A DNA stretch of 64,000 nucleotides from Pseudoalteromonas sp. T1lg48 (GTDB lineage: Bacteria; Pseudomonadota; Gammaproteobacteria; Enterobacterales; Alteromonadaceae): positions 434,001 to 498,000 of the forward strand of contig NZ_PQCC01000018.1 in NCBI RefSeq assembly GCF_002964785.1. The letters run 5' to 3'. Both the position numbers and the translations under genes were made by a program. A model generated the notes under the pieces. That model was not told where the DNA came from and made no database searches. It saw only the letters and a list, made by a program, of their open reading frames with translations. Of this stretch, positions 47,671-57,983 are shown one piece after another. Numbering within the stretch: position 1 is the stretch's first letter; the number at the start of each line of letters is the position of its first letter.

Positions 47671-49172
47671 TTATTTGGCGCTCGCTACCAGGGTATCAAT
47701 ATATTCCTGATGGCTCGGCATTTGCGCTACGGTGCGCTCTATCAGGGTGCATAAACTGGCAAGTAATTCGCTGCGCTGCTCGGCACTGAACTGCTCGGCC
47801 AAGGGATGATGCTGCTGCGGCAAGCAGTTTTGCCCTAGCAACACCTGCTGCCAGGCCACTTCGGAGAATAACTCGTCCTGGTGGCGAAATACCGTGCCCG
47901 TTTGCGCAAACAAGGCCAGCTTTTGAGTTAACGACTCAGGTAACTCCATGCTTTGGCAATGACGCCAAAATGCACTGTCCTGGCGCTGATTCAAGGCGTA
48001 GTGGAGGATAATAAAGTCGCGAATTTGCGCCATTTCGGTGCTAAATTGCTGATTATACGAGTCCCGCGCCGCAGTGCTTATTTGCTGATGAGGGAAATGC
48101 TTAATCAAGCGAATAATGGCGGTTTGAATAAGATGGATACTGGTGGACTCCAGAGGCTCCAAAAAGCCACTGCTTAGACCGATGGCCACCACATTGTTTT
48201 GCCATTGTTTGCGTCGCTGACCGGTGCGAAATTTTATGACTCTGGGCTCGGTGATGGCCTTACCCGGCAGATGCTCATTCAGTTGCGCCATCGCCTGCGC
48301 TTCATCCATGTAGCGCGAGCAATAAACCAATCCATTGCCCATGCGATGTTGCAGCGGAATTTGCCATTGCCAGCCATACTCTCGAGCAATAGCCCGGGTA
48401 TAAGGCTTAGGGCTGTGCCCATCGGGTAATTCGCTTTGCACGGCAATAGCACGATCGCACGGCAGCCAATGACTCCAATCCTCAAAACCCACGCCCAGAG
48501 TTTGTTCAATAAGCAAGGCGCGCAGACCACTGCAGTCGATAAAGAGGTCGGCTTCCACCTCTGTGCCGTTATCCAATGTCAGAGCGCGAATATCGCCATT
48601 TTGATGCTGGCTAACATAGGTCACCTTGGCATCGATACGTGTCACTCCTAAGGCTTCGGCACGCTCGCGAAGCAGTTGAGCATACAGTGAGGCATCGAAA
48701 TGATAAGCGTGTTGAGTGCCAGGCAATTGCGTGCCCGGAATGTGCGCCATAGGCGTAAAACGCTCCGCTTGGGCGGCTTGGTAATTTAACGAGTAATCCC
48801 AAAGCGAGCCACTGTGGCCCTGTTCTTTGGCAGCATGAAAAATATGGTGGAAGTCACAAAATGGAAAGGCCTTACCGAGCGAGCCGAAGGCGTGCATATA
48901 GCTGTCGCCTACTTGACCCCAGTTCTCAACTGGATACCCAGTTTAATGGTGGCACTGGTGCGCGCCAAAAGGGTTTGCTCATCGATACCAAGGGCCTGAT
49001 TAAAAGCGACTATGGGCGGTATGGTCGCCTCGCCTACCCCGATGGTGCCAATGTGCGTCGACTCCACCAGGGTGATATCAACACGCGACCCCATCAATTT
49101 CGCCAACAAGGCCGCGCTTAGCCAACCGGCGGTACCGCCGCCAAGGATCAGCACCTTTTTTACTTCCGCCAT
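47671..49172 (-). pseudogene. Flavin-dependent tryptophan-halogenase family protein, interrupted by one missing base
   Basis: Homologue of PrnA/RebH-type halogenases. The first frame starts at the ATG at 49172 (after a CAGGAG site) with the FAD motif [21 protein letters not shown] and the conserved Lys region TIKLGIQ, then runs out of frame. The second frame continues with [16 protein letters not shown], the chlorination-channel motif WQWQIP (near residue 270), and the long C-terminal part ending at 47671. Adding one A (plus strand) near 48928 restores [10 protein letters not shown]. Total about 500 residues, normal for the family. Such homologues often sit beside TonB receptors in carbohydrate loci; whether they halogenate anything there is unknown. 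Confidence 0.88.
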
Positions 49173-49187
49173 ATTTCTACTCCTGTG

Positions 49188-49217
49188 AAAAAGCCCTTGA
49201 AAATTCAAGGGCTTTTT
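49188..49217 (-). terminator. Terminator between TonB receptor and halogenase homologue
   Basis: Arms AAAAAGCCCTTGAA and TTCAAGGGCTTTTT with a 2-base gap, followed by T on the minus strand. It lies 18 bases after the TonB receptor stop and just ahead of the halogenase ribosome site. Confidence 0.85.
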
Positions 49218-49234
49218 TAAACTTCATTTAAGAG

Positions 49235-52045
49235 TTATAGCTCATACCTGAAACCCAGCAAGTAAGTACGACCATAATCCTGGTAGTCGCGTACTTGCAG
49301 TGAGTTATCACCTTGTAGAGACACAAATGGCTCTTCGGTGATGTTCTGCACCTGGAAGGTCATCTCTAATCCTTCTAGGCCGGCAATACCCGACTCACCA
49401 AAGTCATACCCGATTTGCGCATCCCAAATGGTCTCACCTTGAATAGCAACCTGGTTAGTTGCAAAACCCGGTCCGTACACATCGCCTTTAAAGTCGCTAC
49501 GCTTACGCATGCTGGTACGGGCACTGAAACCATAACGGTCATAATATAGGGTCAGGCTTTGAATGCTATCAGAAAGTCCCGGCAGTTCATATTCGTTACC
49601 ATTTTGGTCTTCGATATCCTGCTCAACCCCGGTGTGACTGGCAAGCAAACCAAAGCCTTCAAGCTCATCGGCGAACAGGTTAAATGGCAGTGCTACAGAT
49701 AGCTCATAACCCCACAGATCACCGCCGCCGCCGTTGATCTTACTGCTGCGTGAAGCGGTTTGTCTGTCTGCCGGAGGAACGATACCGGTGGCCGGATCAG
49801 GTCTGTCACCCATGTCGACAAAGTATGTCTCGTCGAATGTCCACTCTTTCAGATCCTTGTAGAAAATAGCCGCTGAGAAGTAACCCTCGTCGCTAAAGTA
49901 GTTTTCATAACTCAGATCAAAACCCACCGCCTCTTTCGGCTCAAGCTTAGTGTTACCGCCTGAAACAGACCAGAAGTTACCATTCTCATCTGGCTTGTCC
50001 GTGGCGTTGTAGCTGATCGCTACCGATGAGTTCATCTCATCCAAACGGGCACGAGAAATGGTCTTGGCCGCACCAAAACGGATCGTTTGGTCATCGGTGA
50101 TCGCCACATTAAGGTTCACGCTTGGTAGGAAGTGTGAGTAATCATGGCTTACATCGATTGGCGTTGCCACCACCTGGCCATCAACCGTTGCGGCTTCAAA
50201 GCCCTGTGATGATTGCTCGGTTTTAACATAGCGAGCGCCAATATTACCGGTTACCGGCATGTCACCTAGCTCGGCGTTGATATCGGCCTGCACAAACATC
50301 GCTGTCACTTCTTCCTGTACGGTCCAAGAACGCGTCTTGTGCTTAGAGTCGTTCAAGCTTTCTTGCAACAGATCGTAGTAACCATCGTCAATCAGGGCAC
50401 GGGTATCATAGGCAATCATGTCGCCCATACCAATAAAGTCGAGGCTAGCCGAACCCACACGGTACTGCTCAGGCACCATCATCATACCCGGGTTATCCAA
50501 TGAGAAGCTTGAAAGCGTCATAAAGTAGCCTTCAGATAGCTTGCTCTTTTCGCGGTCCCGGTAAGAAATACCAAAGCTCACCTTGTTGAAGTAGGCATTG
50601 TCTAACAGTTTGCTGGCAGCAAGCTTTAAAGTGCTTAACTCGTCTTCAATCTCAGGAGCGTTAATAAAGCCATCCTGAGCGGCATTTTCGTATGGTGAAC
50701 CGATAAGGCCGTATTTCTCATTGAGTGGTTGGCTGTAACCCCAAGTCAATGGGCCGCCCAATTGGATCAGGTTAAAGTCGCTGTAATCGAGGCCATGGGT
50801 AAATTGCGCACCCGTATTACCGCCGTTAAAGGTGTAACCCAGATCATCGGCTACGCCATTATTGTCTCCGCGGCCGGTACCCGAGTAGCTTTCGATACTC
50901 CATACCTGACGCTCTACTTCAGAACGGCTGGCGTCAAACTCGACCGACCATTCGTCGCTGATGAGGTATTCAACATTAAAGCCAAACTGAGTCAGCTCGG
51001 CGTTACGCTCTTCAAAGTCGTTACGGACGACGACGCGCTGACCTTCGGTGATGGCGCTGGTGATAAAACCCGATTGCGCATCGACTTCAACACTGTCTGG
51101 ATCGATTGAGCCTTGACCCCAGGCAAAAGGTACCTCAATGCCGCGCAAGATTTTCTCATCCGAAAAATCAACGTAAAGGGCATCGAACGTCATATTTAGT
51201 TCGCTGGTCGGTGCATATTCAAGTACCAACATGGCCGAGTCACGCTCTAAGGTAGAGGAGCGCACGAAGGGTTTGGCGCCGCCTAGTACCGAATAGGTGT
51301 TGCCATCTGGGGCTTCAAGGTCCGGATAGCCCCACGAGTTCCAACGCTTCTCCTGGTTAGGTGAGCTCATAGTGGTGTAGGCAAAGGCCACGCCGAAGGT
51401 GTCATCGGCAAATTGATCAATATAAGAAAGGGTGCCACGGAAACCTTTATCGTCGCCGTCCGGGTTTAGTTTATCGAAGCTGGTTTGCTCGTACTGACCG
51501 TTAAACTGGATAACCTGCTCACCTTTACTTAAAGGACGCACGGTCTGCATGTCGATTACACCGGCAATGCCTTCGGCTTCAATCGAGGCACTCGGTGTTT
51601 TATATACGGTTACACCGCTCATAATCTCAGACGGATACAGGTCAAATTCAACACCGCGGTTATCGCTGATAGATACCTGCTCACGACCATTAAAAGTAGT
51701 GGCGCTTTCGTTTTCGCTAAAACCACGTACGCTCACGCGCGATGCACGACCGTCAAGGCGCTGCGCCGTCAGGCCGGGTAGGCGCGCGATTGACTCGGCA
51801 ATCGATGAATCCGGTAGCTTACCAATGTCTTCGGCAGAAATAGACTCTACTACTTCACTGGCGAAACGCTTGGTGTTGATTGACTCAGCGACGCTGCGAC
51901 GAAAGCCGCGCACTTCGATCACTTCAACCTTTTGTTGTTCTTCAGCGCTTGCCGCATCATTTTCTTGTGCCAAGGCAACATTGCTACTGGCAACCCCGGC
52001 GCTGATCAACGCAAGAGTTAGCATACTTGGTTTGAACATAGACAT
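49235..52045 (-). CDS. TonB-dependent receptor for maltodextrins (MalA-like)
   Basis: Outer-membrane active transporter of 936 residues. It has a signal peptide (cleavage near ALA-QE, residue 27) and a TonB-box-like VEVIEVRGFRRS. The plug domain includes EDIGKLPDSSIAESIARLPGL and VSVRGF, and a 22-strand barrel ends in the terminal aromatic-type LGFRYEL. The long, carbohydrate-type TonB receptors with this plug are linked to maltodextrin uptake in Caulobacter and Alteromonadales. The position inside an amylase/glucosidase cluster supports that. An operator lies 125 bases upstream. Confidence 0.92.
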   Translation of the reverse strand: MSMFKPSMLTLALISAGVASSNVALAQENDAASAEEQQKVEVIEVRGFRRSVAESINTKRFASEVVESISAEDIGKLPDSSIAESIARLPGLTAQRLDGRASRVSVRGFSENESATTFNGREQVSISDNRGVEFDLYPSEIMSGVTVYKTPSASIEAEGIAGVIDMQTVRPLSKGEQVIQFNGQYEQTSFDKLNPDGDDKGFRGTLSYIDQFADDTFGVAFAYTTMSSPNQEKRWNSWGYPDLEAPDGNTYSVLGGAKPFVRSSTLERDSAMLVLEYAPTSELNMTFDALYVDFSDEKILRGIEVPFAWGQGSIDPDSVEVDAQSGFITSAITEGQRVVVRNDFEERNAELTQFGFNVEYLISDEWSVEFDASRSEVERQVWSIESYSGTGRGDNNGVADDLGYTFNGGNTGAQFTHGLDYSDFNLIQLGGPLTWGYSQPLNEKYGLIGSPYENAAQDGFINAPEIEDELSTLKLAASKLLDNAYFNKVSFGISYRDREKSKLSEGYFMTLSSFSLDNPGMMMVPEQYRVGSASLDFIGMGDMIAYDTRALIDDGYYDLLQESLNDSKHKTRSWTVQEEVTAMFVQADINAELGDMPVTGNIGARYVKTEQSSQGFEAATVDGQVVATPIDVSHDYSHFLPSVNLNVAITDDQTIRFGAAKTISRARLDEMNSSVAISYNATDKPDENGNFWSVSGGNTKLEPKEAVGFDLSYENYFSDEGYFSAAIFYKDLKEWTFDETYFVDMGDRPDPATGIVPPADRQTASRSSKINGGGGDLWGYELSVALPFNLFADELEGFGLLASHTGVEQDIEDQNGNEYELPGLSDSIQSLTLYYDRYGFSARTSMRKRSDFKGDVYGPGFATNQVAIQGETIWDAQIGYDFGESGIAGLEGLEMTFQVQNITEEPFVSLQGDNSLQVRDYQDYGRTYLLGFRYEL

Positions 52046-52169
52046 ACTGTTTTACCCCAATTAACCATAATTTGTGGCCGAACGAGGTGGTAGTTAGCGC
52101 TGCACCAAGTTGGCTCATGTTGTTGTCGCAAAAAATACTAACTCCCGTGCTAAATTAATAACAAATTTA

Positions 52170-52183
52170 TGCATACGTATTCA
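52170..52183. promoter_or_regulatory. LacI-type operator TGCATACGTATTCA (TonB receptor)
   Basis: The same variant as the amylase-operon site, identical over all 14 bases, 125 bases ahead of the receptor start. Confidence 0.72.
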
Positions 52184-52595
52184 GAGGCTATAACAGGGAC
52201 TTTGTTAACATTTGGATTACACGAAAAATAACACCGATATAGGCACGGCGCCAGTTGACGCAGTGTACAGCGGAACCGCATGTATAAAAGTGTTAAGTGA
52301 TAGCCATTCGACTGACTAAATGGAGTAAATGTTAACAAAAGTAGAGCCTCTATCGCCGTCCAGGTCAGCCCCCGGACAAACGATAATTTGCGCATTAAAC
52401 ACGGTGTTAATTGGTCAGACCAAAATATAATAACACCATGGTGGTGCAAAACCCAGCCGTAACGCCCTAACCCAGTGCATCTTGATTGTTGTCCAAACAG
52501 CAACTAAGTCGCGCACGACTGACATTGGTAAGCTTGTCTTTGGGTTGATGACCTGCCCCCGGTGGAGTTCAAGAGAAGCCCGCTCCCTTACTCTA

Positions 52596-52609
52596 TGCAT
52601 ACGTATCCA
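52596..52609. promoter_or_regulatory. LacI-type operator TGCATACGTATCCA (alpha-glucosidase, distal)
   Basis: Differs from the perfect palindrome at one position; its centre is 17 bases from the proximal copy. Confidence 0.7.
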
Positions 52610-52612
52610 GCA

Positions 52613-52626
52613 TGCATACGTATGCA
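52613..52626. promoter_or_regulatory. LacI-type operator TGCATACGTATGCA (alpha-glucosidase, proximal)
   Basis: Perfect 14-base palindrome, 77 bases before the alpha-glucosidase start. Confidence 0.78.
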
Positions 52627-52702
52627 GTTCTTTTACAAGCCTTTGCGGCTTGCCGTATTCTTTTCCCAGTTTGACTAATTAGGTTTTCATCTGGAGTGCG
52701 AT

Positions 52703-54319
52703 ATGGCAAACCCACAGTGGTGGAAAGGTGCGGTTATTTACCAAATTTACCCCCGTAGCTTTCAAGACACCAATGGCGATGGAATTGGCGATCTTCGCGG
52801 TATTATCAACCGCTTAGATTATATTAATGACTTAGGCGTGGATGCCGTGTGGATCTCGCCTTTTTTTAAGTCGCCCATGAAAGACTTTGGTTACGATATT
52901 AGCGACTATCGCGATATCGACCCACTGTTTGGCAACCTTGCCGACTTCGATGAGCTGATAGAAGAAGCTCATAAACGTGATATCAAGATTATTATCGATC
53001 AGGTGCTCAGTCATACCTCGGACCAACATCCTTGGTTTATAGAAAGCCGCGAAAGCAAAGACAGTGACTTAGCGGATTGGTATGTGTGGGCCGACGCCAA
53101 AGAAGATGGCACCCAACCGAACAACTGGTTATCAATTTTCGGTGGTCCGGCTTGGCAATGGGAGCCCCGTCGCGGCCAGTATTACCTGCATAACTTCTTA
53201 ACCGAGCAGCCGGATCTTAACTTCCATAATCCGGACGTACGTAAGGCGGTACTGGATAATGTCGAGTTTTGGCTGAAAAAGGGTGTAGACGGCTTCCGTT
53301 TGGATGCCATTAATTTCTGTTATCATGATGCCCAACTAAGGGATAACCCGGCTAAGCCGAAGGAAAAGCGTCAGGGTCGCGGCTTTAGCGAAGACAACCC
53401 TTATGCCTTCCAGTATCACTATTACAACAACACTCAGCCAGAAAACCTTGAGTTTATGCGCGACATCCGTGCCCTGCTGGATAAATACCCGGGTACAGTA
53501 GCGCTGGGCGAGATCTCTTCGGAAGACTCGTTAGCGACCATGGCCGAATACACCGCCGGTGGCGACAAGTTGCATATGGGTTACAGCTTTGAGCTACTAA
53601 CCAATGACTACAGCAGCGAATACATACGCACTACGGTAGAGACTTTAGAGGCACGTATGCTTGAAGGCTGGCCTTGTTGGGCCTTTAGTAACCACGATGT
53701 GGAGCGGGTCGCCAGCCGTTGGTCAGCAACCGGCGAAGTGCAGCCGCAGCAGGTGAAAATGCTCACGGCAATGCTCGCGTCCCTGCGCGGTAGTGTGTGC
53801 ATGTATCAAGGTGAGGAGTTGGGGCTGGGTGAAGCCAGTGTGGCGTTTGAGGACCTGCAAGACCCTTACGGCATCACCTTCTGGCCGAACTTTAAGGGCC
53901 GTGATGGTTGCCGTACGCCGATGCCTTGGCAGGACGGTGAGCAAGGCGGCTTTAGTAGCGCCAAACCCTGGTTGCCGTTGAGTCCTGCGCATCTGGCAAG
54001 CAATGTGGCCACGCAGCAGCAAGATCAAGACTCCATGTTAAATGCATACCAAGAGTTTATGCACTGGCGCCGTACCAAAAGCGTGCTGCTTGAAGGTGAT
54101 ATCACCTTTATTGACAGCAATGAGCCGATTTTAGCGTTTCAACGAGCGCATCAGGGTGAAACTCTGCTGTGTTACTTCAACCTGGCAGCACACAGCGCAC
54201 AGATCAATTTAGAGACGCAACCGGTAAAAGAGTTTAGCGAGTTAAGCCATCACACTGGCAGCCTTGAGGGAAGCACCCTTACCCTGCCCGGCTTCGGCTG
54301 CTGGTTTGCCGCGCATTAA
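52703..54319 (+). CDS. GH13 alpha-glucosidase
   Basis: A 538-residue GH13 enzyme (oligo-1,6-/alpha-1,4-glucosidase branch) hydrolysing maltose and short maltooligosaccharides. It starts WWKGAVIYQIYPRSFQDTNGDGIGDLRGI (described), with IIIDQVLSHTSDQHPWF. The nucleophile Asp is in GFRLDAINF (about 202), the acid/base Glu in LGEISSED (about 273) and the third Asp in FSNHDVER (about 334). No signal peptide, so it is cytoplasmic. A GGAG ribosome site supports the start. It is divergent from the TonB receptor and shares its operator type. Confidence 0.94.
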   Translation: MANPQWWKGAVIYQIYPRSFQDTNGDGIGDLRGIINRLDYINDLGVDAVWISPFFKSPMKDFGYDISDYRDIDPLFGNLADFDELIEEAHKRDIKIIIDQVLSHTSDQHPWFIESRESKDSDLADWYVWADAKEDGTQPNNWLSIFGGPAWQWEPRRGQYYLHNFLTEQPDLNFHNPDVRKAVLDNVEFWLKKGVDGFRLDAINFCYHDAQLRDNPAKPKEKRQGRGFSEDNPYAFQYHYYNNTQPENLEFMRDIRALLDKYPGTVALGEISSEDSLATMAEYTAGGDKLHMGYSFELLTNDYSSEYIRTTVETLEARMLEGWPCWAFSNHDVERVASRWSATGEVQPQQVKMLTAMLASLRGSVCMYQGEELGLGEASVAFEDLQDPYGITFWPNFKGRDGCRTPMPWQDGEQGGFSSAKPWLPLSPAHLASNVATQQQDQDSMLNAYQEFMHWRRTKSVLLEGDITFIDSNEPILAFQRAHQGETLLCYFNLAAHSAQINLETQPVKEFSELSHHTGSLEGSTLTLPGFGCWFAAH

Positions 54320-54380
54320 GCTCGCTTAAAGCAAGTTTTAAATACGCTTACGAAATTCACAGTTACAAGCGTTCATCATG

Positions 54381-54408
54381 AAAGAGCACCATGCGGTGCT
54401 CTTTTTTT
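54381..54408 (+). terminator. Terminator of the alpha-glucosidase gene
   Basis: Hairpin AAAGAGCACC-ATGC-GGTGCTCTTT with trailing T run. Confidence 0.88.
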
Positions 54409-54571
54409 GTCTTTCTCACGGCAACCGCAGTTATGGCGATTTAATTTATCCTGACGATAAAAATAACTCACTTCTCTAAGTACCAACACTGGGCTAAAAA
54501 TACAGCCATGTTGAATGGCCATGCCGACCCAGCAGCCATGGCAACTATATTAATTCCTAGAGGATAAGAAT

Positions 54572-54808
54572 ATGAAATGCCAACTTTTAAGTGTGTTATT
54601 TGCTATTAGCTTAAGCAATGCTTACGCCAGTGATGATTTACCAGTCGCCCCCGCGGAGACGATCAAGGAGTACACGCAGATGTGCCTAGACTGGGCCAAG
54701 GAAGATGACATCGACGAGCAAGGCTTGTATCAGTACGTTTTGGACTGCGTCAACGATGAGTTGACCTCTGCCGGCTACCAAACGGTAGAGAAAGTGGATA
54801 TCAAATAA
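54572..54808 (+). CDS. Small secreted protein of unknown function
   Basis: 78 residues with a signal peptide (cleavage after SNAYA, about residue 19). The mature part is short and acidic, with two Cys (MCLDWAKED and LDCVNDEL) that could form a disulfide. An AGAGGA ribosome site precedes the ATG. It is placed alone between two terminators. No family recognised. Confidence 0.7.
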   Translation: MKCQLLSVLFAISLSNAYASDDLPVAPAETIKEYTQMCLDWAKEDDIDEQGLYQYVLDCVNDELTSAGYQTVEKVDIK

Positions 54809-54867
54809 CCACTTAGCTTATTCATAGCAAGTGCTTTCAAACGCTTGCTATAAGCCTAGGGGAAAAT

Positions 54868-54902
54868 AAAAAGCCGCCTCAACTTAGTTGGGCGGCTTTT
54901 TT
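54868..54902. terminator. Bidirectional terminator after topA
   Basis: Arms AAAAGCCGCC and GGCGGCTTTT with inner CAAC/GTTG pairing. It lies between the small secreted gene and the convergent topA. Confidence 0.87.
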
Positions 54903-54915
54903 ATATGCTTAAATC

Positions 54916-57566
54916 TTATTTGGCTTTTTTAGCAGCGGCTTTTTTCTTTTCTTCAACCACCCACTTGCCATGCTCGTAGGTTGCCTTCCAGCCCGTTGCC
55001 TTACCATCGACCTCGGTCATCACATACTGAGACTTGGTTTTACGGCTAAAGCGCACAATCGCCGGATTACCGTCCGAGTCTTCTGCAGGCGCATCGGCAA
55101 GGTAATAAAACTTAGGCGAAATACGGTCGCGGAAGCGCTGCAACTCTTCCACCTTAGGCGCTCGTGTTTCCCGTGATTTCGGGAAGGTCGAGGCGGCCAG
55201 GAATATCCCGGCAGCACCATCGCGCAACACAAAGTAGGCGTCCGATTTTTCACAGGGTAATTCCGGCAGATGGACCGGATCTTCTTTCGGTGGCGCCGGC
55301 TCGCCGTTTTTCAACAGCTTACGGGTGTTTTTACACTCTTCATTGGTACAACCAAAATACTTACCAAAGCGACCGTTTTTAAGCTCCATATCGTTGCCGC
55401 ATTTATCGCACTCGATAATGGGGCCATCATAGCCCTTAAGCTTAAACTGCCCCTGCTCTATGATATAGCCGCTACAACCCGGGTTATTACCACAGACATG
55501 CAGTTTACGGTTTTCATCGATCAGGTAGGAGTCCATGGCGGTTTCACACTTAGGACAACGCTTCATCTGCATCAGGGTTGATGTTTCTACGTCTTCCACC
55601 TCGTCGGCGTTAACCGCTTCCTCACCTGGAGTCAGGTTCATGGTGGTAGTACAACGCTCTTTCGGCGGCAGGTTGTAACCGGTACAGCCTAAGAACACGC
55701 CGGTCGAGGCGGTACGAATACCCATTTTACGGCCACAGGTGGGACAATCGATATCGGTTTCCACCATTTGGTTTTGACGCATGCCGCCTTCGGCTTCATC
55801 ACCACTGGCAATGCTTAGCTGGCTGCTAAAGTCCTCGTAGAAATTATCCAGCACCTGAGTCCACTGACGCTCGCCCTCGGCGATATCATCGAGACGCTCT
55901 TCCATCTTGGCGGTAAAGTCGTAGTTCATCAGCTCGGTGAAGTTCTCCACTAAACGATCGGTGACGATCTCACCCATTTTCTCGGCAAAGAAGCGGCGGT
56001 TTTCAACGCGCACATAGCCGCGGTCCTGAATGGTGCTGATAATAGCGGCATAGGTAGAAGGTCGGCCAATGCCACGCTTTTCAAGTTCTTTAACCAGGCT
56101 GGCTTCGCTGTAACGCGCCGGCGGCTTGGTAAAGTGCTGCTGCGGATCAAGCTCAACCAAGGACAGCTCATCACCCACTGCCAATGCCGGCAGCGCCTGC
56201 TCTTCTTCATTCTTTTTACGTACAGCAGGTTGCACCCGAGTCCAACCGTCAAAGCGCATCACTCGGCCCTTGGCTTTAAGCTCAAAGTCACCGGCCTCAA
56301 CACGAATGGTGGTTAAGTCGTACTGTGCAGGAACCATCTGACAAGCCACAAACTGACGCCAGATCAGCTCATAGAGCTTCTTGGCATCGGCATCGACGCC
56401 TTCAACGTGCCCTGAAAGCACCTTAACATCGGAAGGACGAATCGCTTCGTGCGCTTCCTGGGCATTGCCTTTGGCGCTGTAGATATTCGCTTTTTCCGGT
56501 AGGTAATTGGCACCGAAGTTATCGTTAACATAGTCGCGACACATGTTGATGGCGTCTTGCGACAGATTGGTCGAGTCGGTACGCATATAGGTGATATAAC
56601 CGGCTTCGTACAGACGTTGCGCCAGCATCATGGTTTTCTTTACGCCATAACCCAGGCGCGTACTGGCGGCCTGTTGCATGGTCGAGGTAATAAAGGGCGC
56701 ACTTGGACGGCTTTTGCTCGGTTTTTCTTCTACTTCGCTGACCACATAACGCGCGTCTTGTAGCAACGCCGTAGCCGCATCAGCCTGTTCTTTATTAACA
56801 GGTTTGAATGCCTGACCTTGTTGTTTGCTAACCAACAAGCGCAACGCTTCTTCTTTGGCACTCACATCGGCATGGATATCCCAAAACTCCTGCGGGATAA
56901 AGGCCTTAATTTCACGCTCACGCTCAACTAACAAGCGTACCGCAACGGACTGCACACGACCGGCAGACAAGCCTCGGGCGACCTTTTGCCAAAGCAGAGG
57001 CGACACCATAAAGCCCACCACACGATCAAGGAAACGACGCGCTTGCTGCGCTTGGACCATGTCGGTGTTGAGTTCGCCGGGAGCAGAGAAGGCTTGTTGA
57101 ATGGCGTTCTTGGTGATTTCATTGAACACCACACGCTTATATTTGTCTTTATCGCCACCGATGATCTCTTCCAGGTGCCAAGCAATGGCCTCCCCTTCTC
57201 TATCCAAATCGGTTGCGAGATAGATTTCATCGGCATCTTGCGCTAGCTTTTTCAGCTCCTGAACCACCTTCTCTTTTCCGGGAAGGATTTCATAATGGGG
57301 CTGCCAGCCTTTTTCCGGATCGATACCCATGCGCGCAACTAGGTTTTGGTAGTCTCGCTTCTTTTTATATGCCGCCTTTTCTTCCGCGCCATTTTTCGTA
57401 CTTCTGCCGGAGACTTACCTGCAGGTGCTTTGGCTTTACCCGAGCCAGACGTCGGCAAGTCACGGACGTGACCAACGCTGGACTTAACGATGTAGTCCTT
57501 ACCCAGGTATTTATTGATTGTTTTTGCTTTTGCAGGAGACTCTACAATGACTAGCGATTTGCCCAT
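54916..57566 (-). pseudogene. topA: DNA topoisomerase I, interrupted by one missing base
   Basis: Relaxes negatively supercoiled DNA. The first frame (57566 to about 57386) has the TOPRIM start [22 protein letters not shown]. The second (57330 to 54916) has [19 protein letters not shown], the active-site Tyr in [11 protein letters not shown], the region [11 protein letters not shown], and three C-terminal zinc-ribbon-like units ([24 protein letters not shown]). Restoring one C (minus strand) next to 57386 turns [10 protein letters not shown] into the family sequence [23 protein letters not shown]. The full protein would have about 883 residues, near the usual 865. topA is normally essential, so the break is most likely an error in the sequence, not real inactivation. 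Confidence 0.93.
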
Positions 57567-57983
57567 AATAGCCTAAGTTGACCCATCTCTTGTATGTAAT
57601 GACTGCCCTTGTCCTGGGCACGAATAAATATAGGTATATCTACTATCACCCATTGTTACAAGCTTTAACACTAAACTTTTATCCAACCAGTGATTTTTTA
57701 ACCAGCGCTTGCTGCGCTTTTAACCAGGGGCGAATTATGTAAAATAGCGCCCCTTGGCAAATTCGGGGCAAATATATAGGAATAAAAACAAAATTGCCAA
57801 CCGCGACCCCTCCATTTACCACTAAAGGTGAAAAAAGGCCTGTTTATTCGCTGTTCACCGCCTAACAAAACGTTTCTGACAGCCTGCTTAATTAGCGCGC
57901 ATATTGATAAAAAGTTATCGTTTTTCGCTGCATTAAAGCCGGTTCGCTGATAGGCTATAGCAAAATTATTATAATGAAGTTGA
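57567..57983. other. Divergent intergenic region topA / symporter
   Basis: 417 bases with AT-rich promoter-like stretches toward both flanking genes. A long open frame on the minus strand crosses it but reads through the symporter in antisense and has no protein-like pattern. No repeat or RNA gene was recognised. Confidence 0.5.

Larger units (their letters stand above)
52046..52702. other. Divergent regulatory region between TonB receptor and alpha-glucosidase
   Basis: 657 bases without a supported gene. It carries three copies of the TGCATACGTAT-type palindrome (52170-52183, 52596-52609, 52613-52626). A stretch of plain sequence lies between them. One copy sits near the receptor and two near the glucosidase, so both divergent promoters are probably controlled together. 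Confidence 0.7.
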
